27,727 nucleotides of DNA from JAGOEF01 sp029564465 (GCA_029564465.1 JAKQPY010000217.1:1-27727), one strand, 5' to 3'. Counted from the stretch's first letter, positions 1-9,700 are shown. Notes: generated by a model from the letters alone, not told the origin. Numbers and translations: made by a program.

Positions 1-287
1 CGGGCACTCAAGTTTAAGCACCAACCGTTGTTACTAATTCTGTTACACAGAAGGGAGTACGAACATGAAAATTTAATCTCTTAAACTTGATTTTTAATTA
101 ACTGAATTTTAAACGTTTACAAAATTATATACACATGAAAAGGAATGACACATTCAGCAGCAGCGATATTTCGTCACCGGGAGGGTACATTACCGTGAAA
201 TTAGGCGGGTTCTGATACATGCGCTTCGACAATTTTTGTCTTTTTCCATAATGGTTTGTGCCGGATTTTCATCAAAACAAATACACT
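1..287. other. Left-edge region without a convincing gene
   Basis: No reliable gene is visible here. A frame open from base 1 to a stop at 82-84 could be the last 27 codons of a gene cut by the window edge, but its residues match no family I recognise. A 26-codon frame (135-215, ATG start, ending in KLGGF) is also present; its C-terminal end resembles a beta-barrel terminal strand, but it is too short to call. The sequence between about 60 and 134 is AT-rich. No clean TTTG/TAnnTTTG promoter was found ahead of the gene at 288. Confidence 0.4.
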
Positions 288-941
288 ATGAGACCTGTAA
301 TGATATTATTTTTCCTTGTTGCCACCATAAGTTGTGGTTATGCACAGGACGATTATTATGGTATTGATTTTTCTAACAACAAGTATCCATATGGCAAATG
401 GAAACCCGAAGTATTGAAAGAAGCCAACTCATGCGCTGAAGCCGGATTCATGACTGAAGAAGAAAAGAAAGCCGTGTTTCTGGTTAATCTGGCACGAATC
501 GACGGTAAATTGTTTGCTCAGACATTCTGGCAGGATTATTATGACTCTCGGCGGATGAAACCCTCTGAATCGGTTACCTCTCTCATAAAGGATTTGGATA
601 AGACCAGAAATTTGCCGGTGTTGTCGCCCGAAAAGGACTTATACAGAGTGACCGAAGATTTTGCTGTTAAAAATGGTAGATCAGGAAAAACCGAAAACAA
701 GGGGTATAAGGCGCGTTATGCCAAAATCGCGAAGATGTATTCCGGTATTGTTGAGAACTATCATCTGGGTAATTCCGAGGCCATCCACATTGTAATGGCC
801 ATGCTCCTCGATGATGCAAATGCTTCGAAAACGAATCGTAAGAACCTTTTGAGCAAGAAATATAATGCGGTTGGTTTCAGCATCCGTGAGCATAACAAGC
901 AGAAATATAACACGGTTATGGGTCTGGCGACCCGAAAGTAG
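288..941 (+). CDS. CAP-superfamily (SCP/PR1-like) secreted protein
   Basis: Exported protein of 217 residues. The frame opens at a GTG at 258, but the ATG at 288 is the better start because it places a signal peptide (about residues 1-20, ending GYAQ) at the N-terminus. From residue 55 on it resembles a CAP/SCP domain: an N-terminal helix with VNLARIDGKLFAQ, then the typical end pattern with a small-residue-rich loop, TNRKNLLSKKYNAVGFSI at 182-199, and a final strand TVMGLA. Several His residues usual in CAP proteins are replaced (for example KNGRSG near 128), so the usual cavity chemistry may be absent. CAP proteins are secreted and mostly of unknown role in bacteria. It converges tail to tail with the ZIP gene with no spacer. 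The family call rests on pattern only. Confidence 0.6.
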   Translation: MRPVMILFFLVATISCGYAQDDYYGIDFSNNKYPYGKWKPEVLKEANSCAEAGFMTEEEKKAVFLVNLARIDGKLFAQTFWQDYYDSRRMKPSESVTSLIKDLDKTRNLPVLSPEKDLYRVTEDFAVKNGRSGKTENKGYKARYAKIAKMYSGIVENYHLGNSEAIHIVMAMLLDDANASKTNRKNLLSKKYNAVGFSIREHNKQKYNTVMGLATRK

Positions 942-1757
942 CTAACCAAGGGCTACATCGAGAAGCATCATTACCGCAAAACCAAGCATGGCTCCGATGG
1001 TTGAAATATCGGTTTCGTGGCCATTCTGGGCTTCGGGAATTAACTCTTCAACAACAACAAAAATCATAGCGCCGGCTGCAAACGAAAGGGCAAAAGGTAG
1101 TACCGGGTTAATGTAGATTACGGCTAAAGCACCCAATACACCGGCAATTGGCTCAACAATTCCGCTGAGTTGACCGTAGAAAAAGGCCTTACGACGCGAA
1201 AACCCTTCACGACGTAATGGTATTGAGACTGCGGCACCTTCAGGAAAATTTTGTAAGCCGATACCCATAGCAAGTGCCATTGCACCTGCCAGTGCTCCGG
1301 CGCTGTAATTGTTTGCCAGCGCTCCAAAAGCCACGCCCACCGCCAGACCTTCCGGAATATTGTGCAGGGTGATAGCCACTATGAGCAGGGTGCTGCGCTG
1401 CCATGATGTTTTAATTCCTTCAGCTTTATTGGTTTCAAGCCCCATGTGCAGGTGGGGAAGCAAACGGTCGACAAGGTACAGAAATGCACCACCTGCTAAA
1501 AACCCGCTTACAGCAGGAATCCATGTGTTTCCTCCCCGCAATTCCTGCATCTCGATGGCAGGCAACAGAAGACTGAAAAAACTCGCTGCAATCATCACTC
1601 CGGCGGCAAAGCCCAACATGGCGTTAAGCACCTTGCGGTTGATAATCTTGAAGAAGAAAACGAGTCCTGCCCCCAAAGCAGTCATCCCCCAGGTGAACAG
1701 TGTTGCAAATAAAGCCAGAATTACCGGGTGATACCCCGACAGCCATTCAAACAGCAT
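942..1757 (-). CDS. ZIP-family divalent metal transporter (GufA/ZupT-like)
   Basis: Inner-membrane carrier of 271 residues, expected to import zinc or related divalent metals. About eight hydrophobic segments are visible. The two metal-site signatures are present: HNIPEG at residues 132-137 and NFPEG at 170-174, with a further acidic cluster EELIPE at 237-242 and E202 in a membrane segment. The cytoplasmic loop between the third and fourth segments holds HLHMGLE (102-108), a short His motif common in ZIP proteins. Length and motif order fit the GufA/ZupT group. The stop of the upstream lipoprotein gene is only 6 bases away, so the two are probably cotranscribed. Metal specificity cannot be read from the sequence. 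Confidence 0.9.
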   Translation of the reverse strand: MLFEWLSGYHPVILALFATLFTWGMTALGAGLVFFFKIINRKVLNAMLGFAAGVMIAASFFSLLLPAIEMQELRGGNTWIPAVSGFLAGGAFLYLVDRLLPHLHMGLETNKAEGIKTSWQRSTLLIVAITLHNIPEGLAVGVAFGALANNYSAGALAGAMALAMGIGLQNFPEGAAVSIPLRREGFSRRKAFFYGQLSGIVEPIAGVLGALAVIYINPVLPFALSFAAGAMIFVVVEELIPEAQNGHETDISTIGAMLGFAVMMLLDVALG

Positions 1758-1763
1758 AAATAG

Positions 1764-2549
1764 TTAAAAGATTTTTAAACCGGTCCAGGTTCTGGTTGCA
1801 ACGTCATAGAAAAAGGCGTAGTCGTTGGCGAAATCGAATTTAAAGCTGCAACTGGTGATAAGCTGAGATGGCAATTTGAGTTTGGCAGTGTTGTCACCAC
1901 TTTTTATATCGAAAAAGTACAGCTCGTTTTGTTCGCAGTTGAGCAATCCGATTTCCAAACCCTTATAACCGGTGTAAATCAGCGAAGTACTGTTGATTTC
2001 GTAAACGGGGCAGGGCAGTTTTAATGCGATTTCTTTCACGAGACTGCCATCGGAATGCAAACATTTATACAATACGCCATCACTATAGAAAAGAATATGG
2101 TCATTTTTGGGGTCATATTCAGCACACGCGTTTTCTGATGGAGCTGTATTGCCTTCGACTAAGGTGCTCGATTCTCCTACCGGAGCGCCATCGTCACCCA
2201 GTACAATACAGTAAATACCATTCTGGTAACCATTAGTTTCAAGGCAACGGGTTTTCGAGTTGTACCAAAGACCGCGACAATCAACCCCGGCCGCCTGGGT
2301 GATGACAAAATCGCCGTTTTTACTGAATACTTCCAGCGGAAACATAGCATTCCCGGCAATAACCGCATAGTAAATTTTGTGACCCGAATGGAATGCGATT
2401 CCGCTCCCATTGGTGCCGTCTTCCTGATTCTCAAGTTTTAAACTGATATATTCCGAAGGTTGATCTATCAGTGTTTTAGTCGGGCTACAGGATAACACTG
2501 CAAAGACAATTAATATGGTCGAAAAAATAATGATTCCCGTGTTTTTCAT
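1764..2549 (-). CDS. Putative lipoprotein, probable beta-propeller-like fold
   Basis: Protein of 261 residues with a hydrophobic N-terminus and a lipobox ending in VLSC (Cys at residue 21), so probably membrane-anchored after export. The rest is repeated short beta-strand patterns with aromatic residues (HKIYYAV, NDHILFYSDG, LIYTGYKG, NELYFFDIKSG, DYAFFYD), suggestive of a WD/TolB-type propeller, but I do not recognise a named family. It has its own well-formed promoter 25 bases upstream and is followed after 6 bases by the ZIP transporter gene, suggesting a two-gene operon. A link to metal uptake is possible from this arrangement but is inference only. Confidence 0.75.
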   Translation of the reverse strand: MKNTGIIIFSTILIVFAVLSCSPTKTLIDQPSEYISLKLENQEDGTNGSGIAFHSGHKIYYAVIAGNAMFPLEVFSKNGDFVITQAAGVDCRGLWYNSKTRCLETNGYQNGIYCIVLGDDGAPVGESSTLVEGNTAPSENACAEYDPKNDHILFYSDGVLYKCLHSDGSLVKEIALKLPCPVYEINSTSLIYTGYKGLEIGLLNCEQNELYFFDIKSGDNTAKLKLPSQLITSCSFKFDFANDYAFFYDVATRTWTGLKIF

Positions 2550-2573
2550 TGTTCAGGTTTTATGATTTCATGC

Positions 2574-2604
2574 CAAAGATAATACATAAATTGTTGAAAA
2601 CAAA
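2574..2604 (-). promoter_or_regulatory. Bacteroidota-type promoter for the lipoprotein-ZIP operon
   Basis: On the minus strand TTTG (2604-2601) is followed after 19 bases by TATCTTTG (2581-2574), an exact match to the phylum's -33/-7 consensus TTTG-N19-21-TAnnTTTG. The expected transcription start lies about 18 bases before the ATG at 2549. Confidence 0.8.
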
Positions 2605-2650
2605 TTAATTTTGTTAATAACTTTTTTTATTCGACAAAAAACACTATTTT

Positions 2651-2658
2651 TACCTTTC
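2651..2658 (+). promoter_or_regulatory. Possible -7 element for the gene at 2680
   Basis: TACCTTTC matches TAnnTTTG at seven of eight positions and lies 21 bases before the ATG. No clear TTTG is present at the right distance; TTTA at 2626-2629 is the nearest candidate. The leader would be short, like the other promoters in this window. Confidence 0.4.
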
Positions 2659-2679
2659 GAAAACTTATACTAACAGACT

Positions 2680-3573
2680 ATGAAACGAATTGCATTGTTT
2701 TTGTTCTTTGGGATAGTAAGCATCATATTATCAGCCCAAAACGGAAAACTCGAAGTGGTGGTCAACAACGATTACGCTGATGGTGAAATCAAGTACGACC
2801 TGGTGGTTAATCTCTGGTTGAACGATTCTTTGGTGAGTACCTCCGATGATTTCGATTATACCCTGTTCGAAAATCTCGAAGCCGGGGTGTATCGCATCGA
2901 AGTATTTGCAGGCGAGAAAAAGGTGTTATCATACGATTATGCTGTAGTTGAGCCAGGCTCTACCAGCTATATTCAGCTTGAACTGCCCACGATGGAGGTC
3001 ACTAACGATTCCTTACCAAAAGAAAGCGATGCCTATATGGAGTTTGTTATGCCCCTGCGTTTTAGTTTTAAAACCATTGAGGATAATCCGTATGCGATTA
3101 AACGTGAAATTGGTTTTGGTTACGAATATAACCTGATTATTCCGATAACGAGGCATATTGCTGTCTACAACAATTCAGGCTCATCGGTATATTTCTACAA
3201 AGTCAACCCAGAATCTGATCTGACCTGGGGTGCAGGTAAGGAACGTTTTTTTAAATGGACACTGAGTGAGGGTTTATTTTTCCGGTTTTCGGTTCCCAAT
3301 ATCCGAAGAGCACCAATAACAGGTTTGATTTTCGACATGGGTGCTGTATATCACTTCCCATTGCTGATGAACTATACCTATTTTATCAGCGACAACTTCC
3401 GCCACTCAGTGGGCCGCATCCACCGCTACAACGATGTTTCGGTGATGGTTCGTATCGGATATGCACCCTTGGTTGTATTCGCCGAATACAATCTGTTCGA
3501 TTATGTGAAACAACCTTACCCGCAAATGCCAAAACTCAGATTTGGGGTAAGTGTTCAGGTGCCTATGAATTAA
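2680..3573 (+). CDS. Exported protein with N-terminal beta-sandwich-like region and probable outer-membrane barrel
   Basis: Protein of 297 residues with a clear signal peptide (about 1-19, ending ILSAQ). Residues 20-100 look like a small beta-rich domain of the Ig/regulatory type (GKLEVVVNNDYADGEIKYD, then YDYAVVEPGS). From about 115 the sequence alternates hydrophobic and polar residues in paired strands rich in Tyr/Phe (FGYEYNLIIP, GLIFDMGAVYHF, VMVRIGYAPLVVFAEYN), and ends LRFGVSVQVPMN, as expected for an outer-membrane beta-barrel. I do not recognise a specific family. Its TAA overlaps the stop of the convergent SpmA/B gene by four bases (3570-3573). Confidence 0.75.
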   Translation: MKRIALFLFFGIVSIILSAQNGKLEVVVNNDYADGEIKYDLVVNLWLNDSLVSTSDDFDYTLFENLEAGVYRIEVFAGEKKVLSYDYAVVEPGSTSYIQLELPTMEVTNDSLPKESDAYMEFVMPLRFSFKTIEDNPYAIKREIGFGYEYNLIIPITRHIAVYNNSGSSVYFYKVNPESDLTWGAGKERFFKWTLSEGLFFRFSVPNIRRAPITGLIFDMGAVYHFPLLMNYTYFISDNFRHSVGRIHRYNDVSVMVRIGYAPLVVFAEYNLFDYVKQPYPQMPKLRFGVSVQVPMN

Positions 3574-4802
3574 TGAAAGAACAGGTAGGAGACCACAATT
3601 GCTGCTATAATACCCGCAAGATCGGCAATCAGACCGCAGGATAATGCGTGGCGTGTTTTTCGGATACTTACCGAACCAAAATAAACGGCAATAATATAGA
3701 ATGTGGTATCGGTAGCTCCCTGTAAAACACAGGTTAGCCTCCCAACAAATGAATCAGCTCCGTAATGGCTCATGGCATCCACCATCAGCCCTCTGGCACC
3801 GCTGCCACTGAGTGGTTTCATTATAGCCACTGGTAAGGCTGGTACGAAATCGGAATTAAAGCCCAGGCTGGTAAAAAACCATGCTATCCCCATGATGAGA
3901 AAATCCATGGCACCCGAAGCCCTGAAAACGCCAATACCAACGAGTATCGCTATCAGGTAGGGAATAATCTTTATTGCGGTTGAAAATCCTTCTTTGGCAC
4001 CTTCGATAAACGATTCGTAAATGTTTACCTTTTTTCTCAGTGCCATCACAATAAACCCGATAATAACGGTGAACAGAATGACATTGCTCATCAAAGCCGA
4101 AACCCATCCGATTTTATCAGCCGGCAAGGTGCTGAAATACCATATTAAACCCGCAATGAACAAGGATAATACCCCAAGGTATGCTATTATGGTTTTGTTA
4201 ATCAAATTGATTTTCTGTACCGCTGAAACGGCAAGAAGTCCGGCTATTGTGCTGAAAAATGTTGAAATCAGAATCGGAATAAAAACATCGGATGGGTTGG
4301 CGGCACCCATCTGGGCACGGTACACCAATATGCTGATGGGTATCAGCGTAAGTCCTGATGTGTTCAGCACAAGGAACATAATCATGGCGTTTGATGCCGT
4401 ATCTTTTTTGGGATTGAGCTCCTGAAGCTCATTCATGGCCTTGAGTCCCAAGGGAGTGGCTGCATTATCGAGGCCCAGCATATTCGCTGCCACGTTCATA
4501 ACCATGCTGCCGTGAACCGGATGGTTTTTGGGAATTTCGGGGAATAGTCTGTTGAACAACGGACTGACCACACGTGCTAAAACTTTAATGGCACCGCCAT
4601 TCTCACCGATTTTCATAATCCCCAGCCAAAGTGTCATAACTCCTGTTAACCCGAGCGACAACTCAAATCCCAGTTTGGCCATGCTGAAGGTGCTGTCCAT
4701 GATTGCTCCAAAAACTGCCACATCACCAAAGAACAACAGCTTTACCAGTGCGACCACAAAAGCAATCAGAAAAAAAGCAATCCAGATGTAATTTAAAACC
4801 AT
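3570..4802 (-). CDS. Fused SpmA/SpmB nucleoside-recognition (Gate) domain membrane protein
   Basis: Polytopic inner-membrane protein of 410 residues made of two related halves. The first half resembles spore maturation protein A (GLTGVMTLWLGIMKIGE; NMLGLDNAATPLGLKAM at about 105-121; the loop SGLTLIPIS), the second spore maturation protein B (PALPVAIMKPLSGSGARG; LQGATDTTFYIIAVYFGS). The fusion is common in Bacteroidota, which do not sporulate; the substrate is unknown. I chose the ATG at 4802 because it begins directly at the first membrane segment, as I recall for relatives, and has an AAGG-type sequence upstream; an in-frame ATG at 4832 would add ten hydrophilic residues. The gene stands alone between unrelated neighbours. 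Confidence 0.88.
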   Translation of the reverse strand: MVLNYIWIAFFLIAFVVALVKLLFFGDVAVFGAIMDSTFSMAKLGFELSLGLTGVMTLWLGIMKIGENGGAIKVLARVVSPLFNRLFPEIPKNHPVHGSMVMNVAANMLGLDNAATPLGLKAMNELQELNPKKDTASNAMIMFLVLNTSGLTLIPISILVYRAQMGAANPSDVFIPILISTFFSTIAGLLAVSAVQKINLINKTIIAYLGVLSLFIAGLIWYFSTLPADKIGWVSALMSNVILFTVIIGFIVMALRKKVNIYESFIEGAKEGFSTAIKIIPYLIAILVGIGVFRASGAMDFLIMGIAWFFTSLGFNSDFVPALPVAIMKPLSGSGARGLMVDAMSHYGADSFVGRLTCVLQGATDTTFYIIAVYFGSVSIRKTRHALSCGLIADLAGIIAAIVVSYLFFH

Positions 4803-4904
4803 AGCGTTTTTATCCACCTTAAAAATAGGCATCCAACATATAGCCTGATGATGCTGATACGAAATTGTATCAACAAACTAATTAACAGGTAAATCTTGTA
4901 TGAG

Positions 4905-5609
4905 TCAGAATTGGTACGAAACGCCGGCCAGCAGCATGGTATGATAAAACGAGACGGGTTGGCCGTTGTCGCCACTGATATAATTTTGCTGGTAGAAGCG
5001 GGTAAATGCCCTGAGTCCGATGATTCGCAACGAGAACTTATCGTTGAAATGAAATATTCCTCCGAGTTTAAGTCCGGTTTCAAATCGGTTGATATCCGCC
5101 CAATGTTCTTCGTTCTGAATAATATCGTCGACAACACCACCTTCGCCAATTGTAACAACTACCTGTACAGCATCGCGCCCTGCAAAGGCAAACGATCCGT
5201 ACGGGCCGGCGGTCAACGAAAAATATTTGCCAATCCGCCAGGTGGCCATGGCCGAAACATCGAGATTGTGTGTGTAAGTATTTCCGTGAACCCGTGCGGT
5301 GTAAAACGTGGGAATCTGCGTCGTCGATCCGCCAAATTCTACCTCAACCACAGTATCTTTACGCAGGCTCGATTCATAGGTGAAATTCCTGCTGTGATAA
5401 TGTAGTTCGGGTTGGAGTGTGAACTTTTCGTTTAGACGAAAAGTATATGCGAGCCCCGTGTTGAACCCGATTCCCGGGGAACCGGTTGAATTAGAAACTG
5501 ATGTATCGGGTATTGCTCCACCATAGGTAATGCCTGCAAACAGCGTAACCTGCGAAAACGAAATTTGTGTCGTAATTAGGAAAATCAACAGTGTTAACAG
5601 CCATTTCAT
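4905..5609 (-). CDS. Outer-membrane beta-barrel protein (porin/PorT-like)
   Basis: Protein of 234 residues with signal peptide about 1-20 (ending ISFSQ). The mature part is a run of amphipathic strands: VTLFAGITYGG, IGFNTGLAYTFRL, FTLQPELHYHSRN, YFSLTAGPYGSFAFAG, FETGLKLGGIFHF, LRIIGLRAFTRFYQ, and it ends MLLAGVSYQF with a terminal Phe, the usual signal for barrel assembly. This matches the small outer-membrane barrel family (PorT-like) widespread in Bacteroidota. Its ATG overlaps the stop of the upstream PCMD-like lipoprotein gene (ATGA at 5606-5609), so the pair is translationally coupled and may act together at the outer membrane. Ligand unknown. Confidence 0.82.
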   Translation of the reverse strand: MKWLLTLLIFLITTQISFSQVTLFAGITYGGAIPDTSVSNSTGSPGIGFNTGLAYTFRLNEKFTLQPELHYHSRNFTYESSLRKDTVVEVEFGGSTTQIPTFYTARVHGNTYTHNLDVSAMATWRIGKYFSLTAGPYGSFAFAGRDAVQVVVTIGEGGVVDDIIQNEEHWADINRFETGLKLGGIFHFNDKFSLRIIGLRAFTRFYQQNYISGDNGQPVSFYHTMLLAGVSYQF

Positions 5610-6313
5610 CGCCGTGGCATAATCAGCTTAACATCGTCGATTTCCATGATACTGCCCGCATGGGCTTTCATGTTTTGACCCGAAATACTGGTTAAGAAAA
5701 TAATATTAATCGTATCCTGATTTCTTGCATCCGAACGATAATCATAAGGAAGTACCATAAGAGTAAATACTTCGGTAGTCCCTGTTATTGTTGTAGAAGA
5801 TTCGGCTACGGTATCGCGCGACTGTGTCTCTGTATTCCAACGGGTCAGACTTGTGTACACAACGGCTGTATCATTGTCGGCTGGTAGATAACGGTAATAA
5901 AAACTCAGTGACGACGGCGAAACGGTGATGGGTTTCCCATGCACCAGATTTTCACCGATGGGTTTGCCAGAGTCGAAATCACCGGCAACCAAAATTCCGG
6001 GCAATGTCCATTCTTCGGTCCATGCCCTGGCTTCGAGATGCACTGCATTGGTTCCCAGATATCCTTCTTCGGTTTTTGTAAGCACCAGAGGAGCCTGAAT
6101 AAATGATAAATTGTTGAGGCTTGCCCAGTAATTACCTGAAGGCGACTCAAACTGTGCTTCGTTTTGGGTTTTCATTTCCCAATTTTCGAAACTACCATTC
6201 GCAATTTCGGTTGTGTTGAAAACAATCGGGTTTTTATTGTCTTCGGGTTCTTCGGGATCGCACGAAACCAGTAATACTGCGGCCGCAAGAATCCCAAACA
6301 AAATGTTCTTCAT
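5606..6313 (-). CDS. Lipoprotein with PCMD-like (putative carbohydrate-binding) domain
   Basis: Protein of 235 residues with a lipobox (VLLVSC, Cys at residue 18) followed by an acidic, proline-rich linker (DPEEPEDNKN) of the kind that promotes surface display of lipoproteins in this phylum. The body has the order of features of the PCMD jelly-roll family: GSFENW near 40, a stretch GTNAVHLEAR, GILVAGDF then GKP, the strand LSFYYRYLP, VVYTSLTRWN, and a terminal GSIMEIDDVKLI. Some relatives are thought to bind glycans, but this is not shown by the sequence. It heads a two-gene unit with the barrel protein at 4905. Confidence 0.72.
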   Translation of the reverse strand: MKNILFGILAAAVLLVSCDPEEPEDNKNPIVFNTTEIANGSFENWEMKTQNEAQFESPSGNYWASLNNLSFIQAPLVLTKTEEGYLGTNAVHLEARAWTEEWTLPGILVAGDFDSGKPIGENLVHGKPITVSPSSLSFYYRYLPADNDTAVVYTSLTRWNTETQSRDTVAESSTTITGTTEVFTLMVLPYDYRSDARNQDTINIIFLTSISGQNMKAHAGSIMEIDDVKLIMPRR

Positions 6314-6353
6314 AGATTCATGTTTTGTAATTTCGGAACAATTATAAACATTT

Positions 6354-6386
6354 TTTGTTCAAATCAAGTCAAAGTTTGTATCTTTG
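6354..6386 (+). promoter_or_regulatory. Bacteroidota-type promoter for lipoprotein-addA-like unit
   Basis: TTTG (6354-6357), 21 bases, then TATCTTTG (6379-6386): an exact consensus match. The expected start of transcription lies only about 6-9 bases before the ATG at 6400. It supports 6400, not the in-frame TTG at 6355, as the translation start. Confidence 0.75.
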
Positions 6387-6399
6387 GAAAAAAGAAAAT

Positions 6400-6699
6400 A
6401 TGAACAAAGCATTGATAATAACAGTGTTAACATGTTTAGTGTACTTTGCTTCATGCGGTGTGAAGGAGCCATGCGAGCTAAACAACACCGGTGAAATTTG
6501 TGTTAAAAACTATTCCGGTAAAGTAACTGAAGTGTACGTGAATGATGTGAGAGTTTTTACGATGGCCGATAATACCGAAAATTGCCTGACGAAGCCGGTA
6601 GGTGATTATACCGTTAAATTCATAAACCTCACCGACGAGAATTCTGTTACGGTAACTGTGCTTCAATGCGAATCGACATCGGTTAACGTGAGTTTCTGA
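6400..6699 (+). CDS. Small lipoprotein of unknown function
   Basis: Lipoprotein of 99 residues: hydrophobic leader then lipobox YFASC (Cys at residue 19). The mature part is a compact beta-rich domain (GEICVKNYSGKVTEVYVND, GDYTVKFINLT, SVTVTVLQCESTSVNVSF) with four Cys residues after the lipidated one, possibly disulphide-bonded in the periplasm. The start at 6400 is set by the promoter directly upstream. The stop is two bases before the ATG of the helicase-nuclease gene, so both are on one message. No function can be assigned. Confidence 0.75.
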   Translation: MNKALIITVLTCLVYFASCGVKEPCELNNTGEICVKNYSGKVTEVYVNDVRVFTMADNTENCLTKPVGDYTVKFINLTDENSVTVTVLQCESTSVNVSF

Positions 6700-6701
6700 G
6701 C

Positions 6702-9700
6702 ATGCAGGGTGTTCGGGTGTACTCGGCCTCGGCAGGTGCCGGAAAAACATTCCGGCTAACTGCAGAATGCCTTTCGCTGCTGGTAAGCAATCCGCATGAT
6801 TACCGGCACATTCTGGCGGTAACTTTTACCAACAAGGCCAGTGAAGAAATGAAGGAGCGCCTCGTAAGCGAACTCCACGTACTGGCATCCGGCAAAAAAT
6901 CCGATTATCTGACTTACCTGCTATCGAACCATGATGTAACCATGCAGGAGGAAGCAATCCGTAAAGCCGCTGCTGTTGCACTGGCTTTGCTGTTGCACGA
7001 CTACGGACGGTTTTCGTATATGACCATCGATAGTTTTTTTCAGAGAATTCTGAGGAGTTTTATGCGTGAACTGCACCTGAATGCCAATTACGACCTGGAA
7101 CTCGATAACAGTGCCGTAGTAAGCGATGTGGTCGATAAACTGCTCGACGATACGGCCCGCGACGATGAACTCTTGTTCTGGGTGATGAATGCGGTAAGTC
7201 TCAAGCTTCAGGAATCAGGTCGCTGGGATATCAGAGAGGAATTAAAAATTCTTTACAGCGAACTGTTTAAGGAGAAATTTGCATATATCGAAAGGCAGTA
7301 TCAGCTGCAACGGCTCGACCGGGAGGCGGTGCACAGGCTGATTACGAAGGTGGATATCTTACTTGCAACTCACGAAACATTCCGGAATTCGGTGTATTCT
7401 GATGCTATTGCCATTATGCAACAATATGGACTGAGCATCGACGATTTTTTCTCGAAAGGAAGCGGACCGGTGGCATCGCTGATGAAACTGAAAAAGGAAA
7501 TGGTTGATCCCGGTGTCCGGATGCTTAGTGCACGAGACAACAAAGAGAAACTATTGCACAGTTCCATTCTTTCGCACCGCGATGCCAATGCCATATTTCA
7601 GGCCATGAATGCCGTGTTGGTACGTTACCTAGACTGGTATCAAACCAATATCCGCGAGTACAACTCGTGCCGCCTGATAAAAAATCAGGCTTACCTGCTG
7701 GGATTGATTGTTGACGGACGCAGGCGTATGGCCGAATATATGAACGAAAACGACAGGTTTTTTATTGGTGACACCCCCCTGTTTCTGTCGGAGCTGGCCG
7801 AGGCTAACGATACCCCGTTTATTTTCGAGAAGGCCGGATTGATGCTGAAGCATTACCTTATTGATGAATTTCAGGATACCAGCGAAAAACAATGGGAGGC
7901 ATTTTTGCCCTTATTGCGTGAAACCATAGCCTATGGCGATAATTTTGGCATGGTGGTGGGCGATGTGAAACAATCGATTTTCAGGTGGCGAAACGGTAAC
8001 TGGCGCCTTCTGGCCTATGATATCGACAAGCAGTTGCCAGTGAAGCGCTTCGTTCTCGACGAAAACTGGCGCAGCCGCAGCAACATCGTTTGTTTCAATA
8101 ACAGTATCTTCAGGCTTATTCCTTCGATGTTGCAGGATTACTTCAATCAGCAGGCAGGTAATCTGATGGAACCGATCGAACCCAATCTAAGTACCACACT
8201 GACCCATAACTATCATGATGTGATACAGTTGCCTAAATCGGGTGGCGATGGTTTGGTCAGAATTTATTTTGTTGAGAAGGGTAAAAAGGACGATGTGTGG
8301 AAGCTCGCAGCAATGATGCGACTGGCCGAAGAAATCGAACAAGTACTTGCTGCAGGCTATGCCCCCGGCGATATTGCCATTCTGGTTCGAGTTCATGCCG
8401 ATGCTTCGAAAATTACTACCTTTTTGCTCGGGTATCAGAATAGCGAAACGGAGTCCCCCCATGCCAGATATCAGGTGGTTTCCACCGAATCGCTGATGCT
8501 GGCGGCCAACCCGTCTATTATTATTATCACCGGACTGATGCGCTATCTGGTACAACCCGATAATCTTCCGGCTCTCTACACGGCGGTTATCAACTATAGG
8601 CTGCACATTGCGCACGACAACGATTGTTTTAACCATATCACGGTTAGCGATAATGTAGAAAAACTGTTGGCTGCGCTTCCCGATGCTCTTATCGAAATAT
8701 TGCAGCGCAAAGATTTTGGTGATATGGTGGGCCTTGCCGAATTGATTATCGAGACTGCAGGCCTTAACCGAAATCCTGCCACCACACCATTCCTCGATGC
8801 TTTTCTGCAACTGCTTACCGAATTTTCGATGTCGCGGGGTCTGGGATTGTATGCTTTTGTAGATTGGTGGAATAGCGAAGGGGTGAAGCGCTCGCTGCAA
8901 ATACCCGAAAACCGCGATGCCGTAAGGGTACTTACCATACATCAGGCCAAAGGGCTTGGTTTCCCGGTGGTGTTCTTTCCTCTCTGTGATTTGGATTTAG
9001 AACCGGCCAAGAACCCGATCATGTGGTGTAATACCGGGGGAACTCCGTTCGACGAAATACCTTACCTGCCGGTGAAGTACATGAAAGAAAGCATGGCCAA
9101 TTCGTTATTCTTCAAGGAATACTATATCGAAAAGCTGAACTCCTATCAGGACAACCTGAATATGCTTTATGTGGCTTTCACACGGGCGAAAGATGCCCTG
9201 TTTGTGTATTGTCCTTTGGAGAAGGCCGAAGGCAGCATGCAAAGTTACCTGCACAAGGCAGTTGGTGACGAAACGCTTGTTGACGAAGCAAATTGCACTG
9301 CCCTGAATGCTTTTTTCGATAGCGAAAACCAAGTTTTCGAAATGGGTAGTTTGCCCGTGTATAGCAAAAAGTCTGAAAGCGTATCGATTTCAGTCAGCCA
9401 TCACGTTAATCTAAATACCCGGCAGGCCAGACTCAAAGCGGGATTTGCACGGCTGGCCGAAAATGGTGATATTGCCCGTGGTTTGATGTATCACGCCATT
9501 TTCGAAAAGGTGAAACATGTTTCCGACATTGGCAAAGCTGTTGCTCAGGTGGCTGCCGACCTGAATTTATCTGCCGAAAAAACCACTGAACTTCTTAACG
9601 AAGTACAAAAGGCTGTGCAACACCGCGAGGTGCAGGCCTGGTTTGACGGCTTTGATGAATTGCACAACGAAACTTGGATTGTGTCGCCCGATGGCAGCTT

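Noticed and set aside
1..84. Possible end of a gene entering from the left edge
   Set aside because: Only 27 codons are visible with no family similarity; kept as an unproven note in the left-edge entry.
4853..4874. Imperfect hairpin GCTGATAC / GTATCAAC after the barrel gene
   Set aside because: Stem is AT-rich with one wobble pair and lacks a following T-run on the transcribed strand.
4896..5405. 169-codon plus-strand frame antisense to the outer-membrane barrel gene
   Set aside because: The minus-strand frame has a signal peptide and barrel strands and is coupled to its neighbour; the plus frame has neither.
8187..8942. Long minus-strand open frame inside the helicase-nuclease gene
   Set aside because: The plus-strand protein has all helicase and nuclease motifs across this stretch; the antisense frame has no recognisable domain or start signal.
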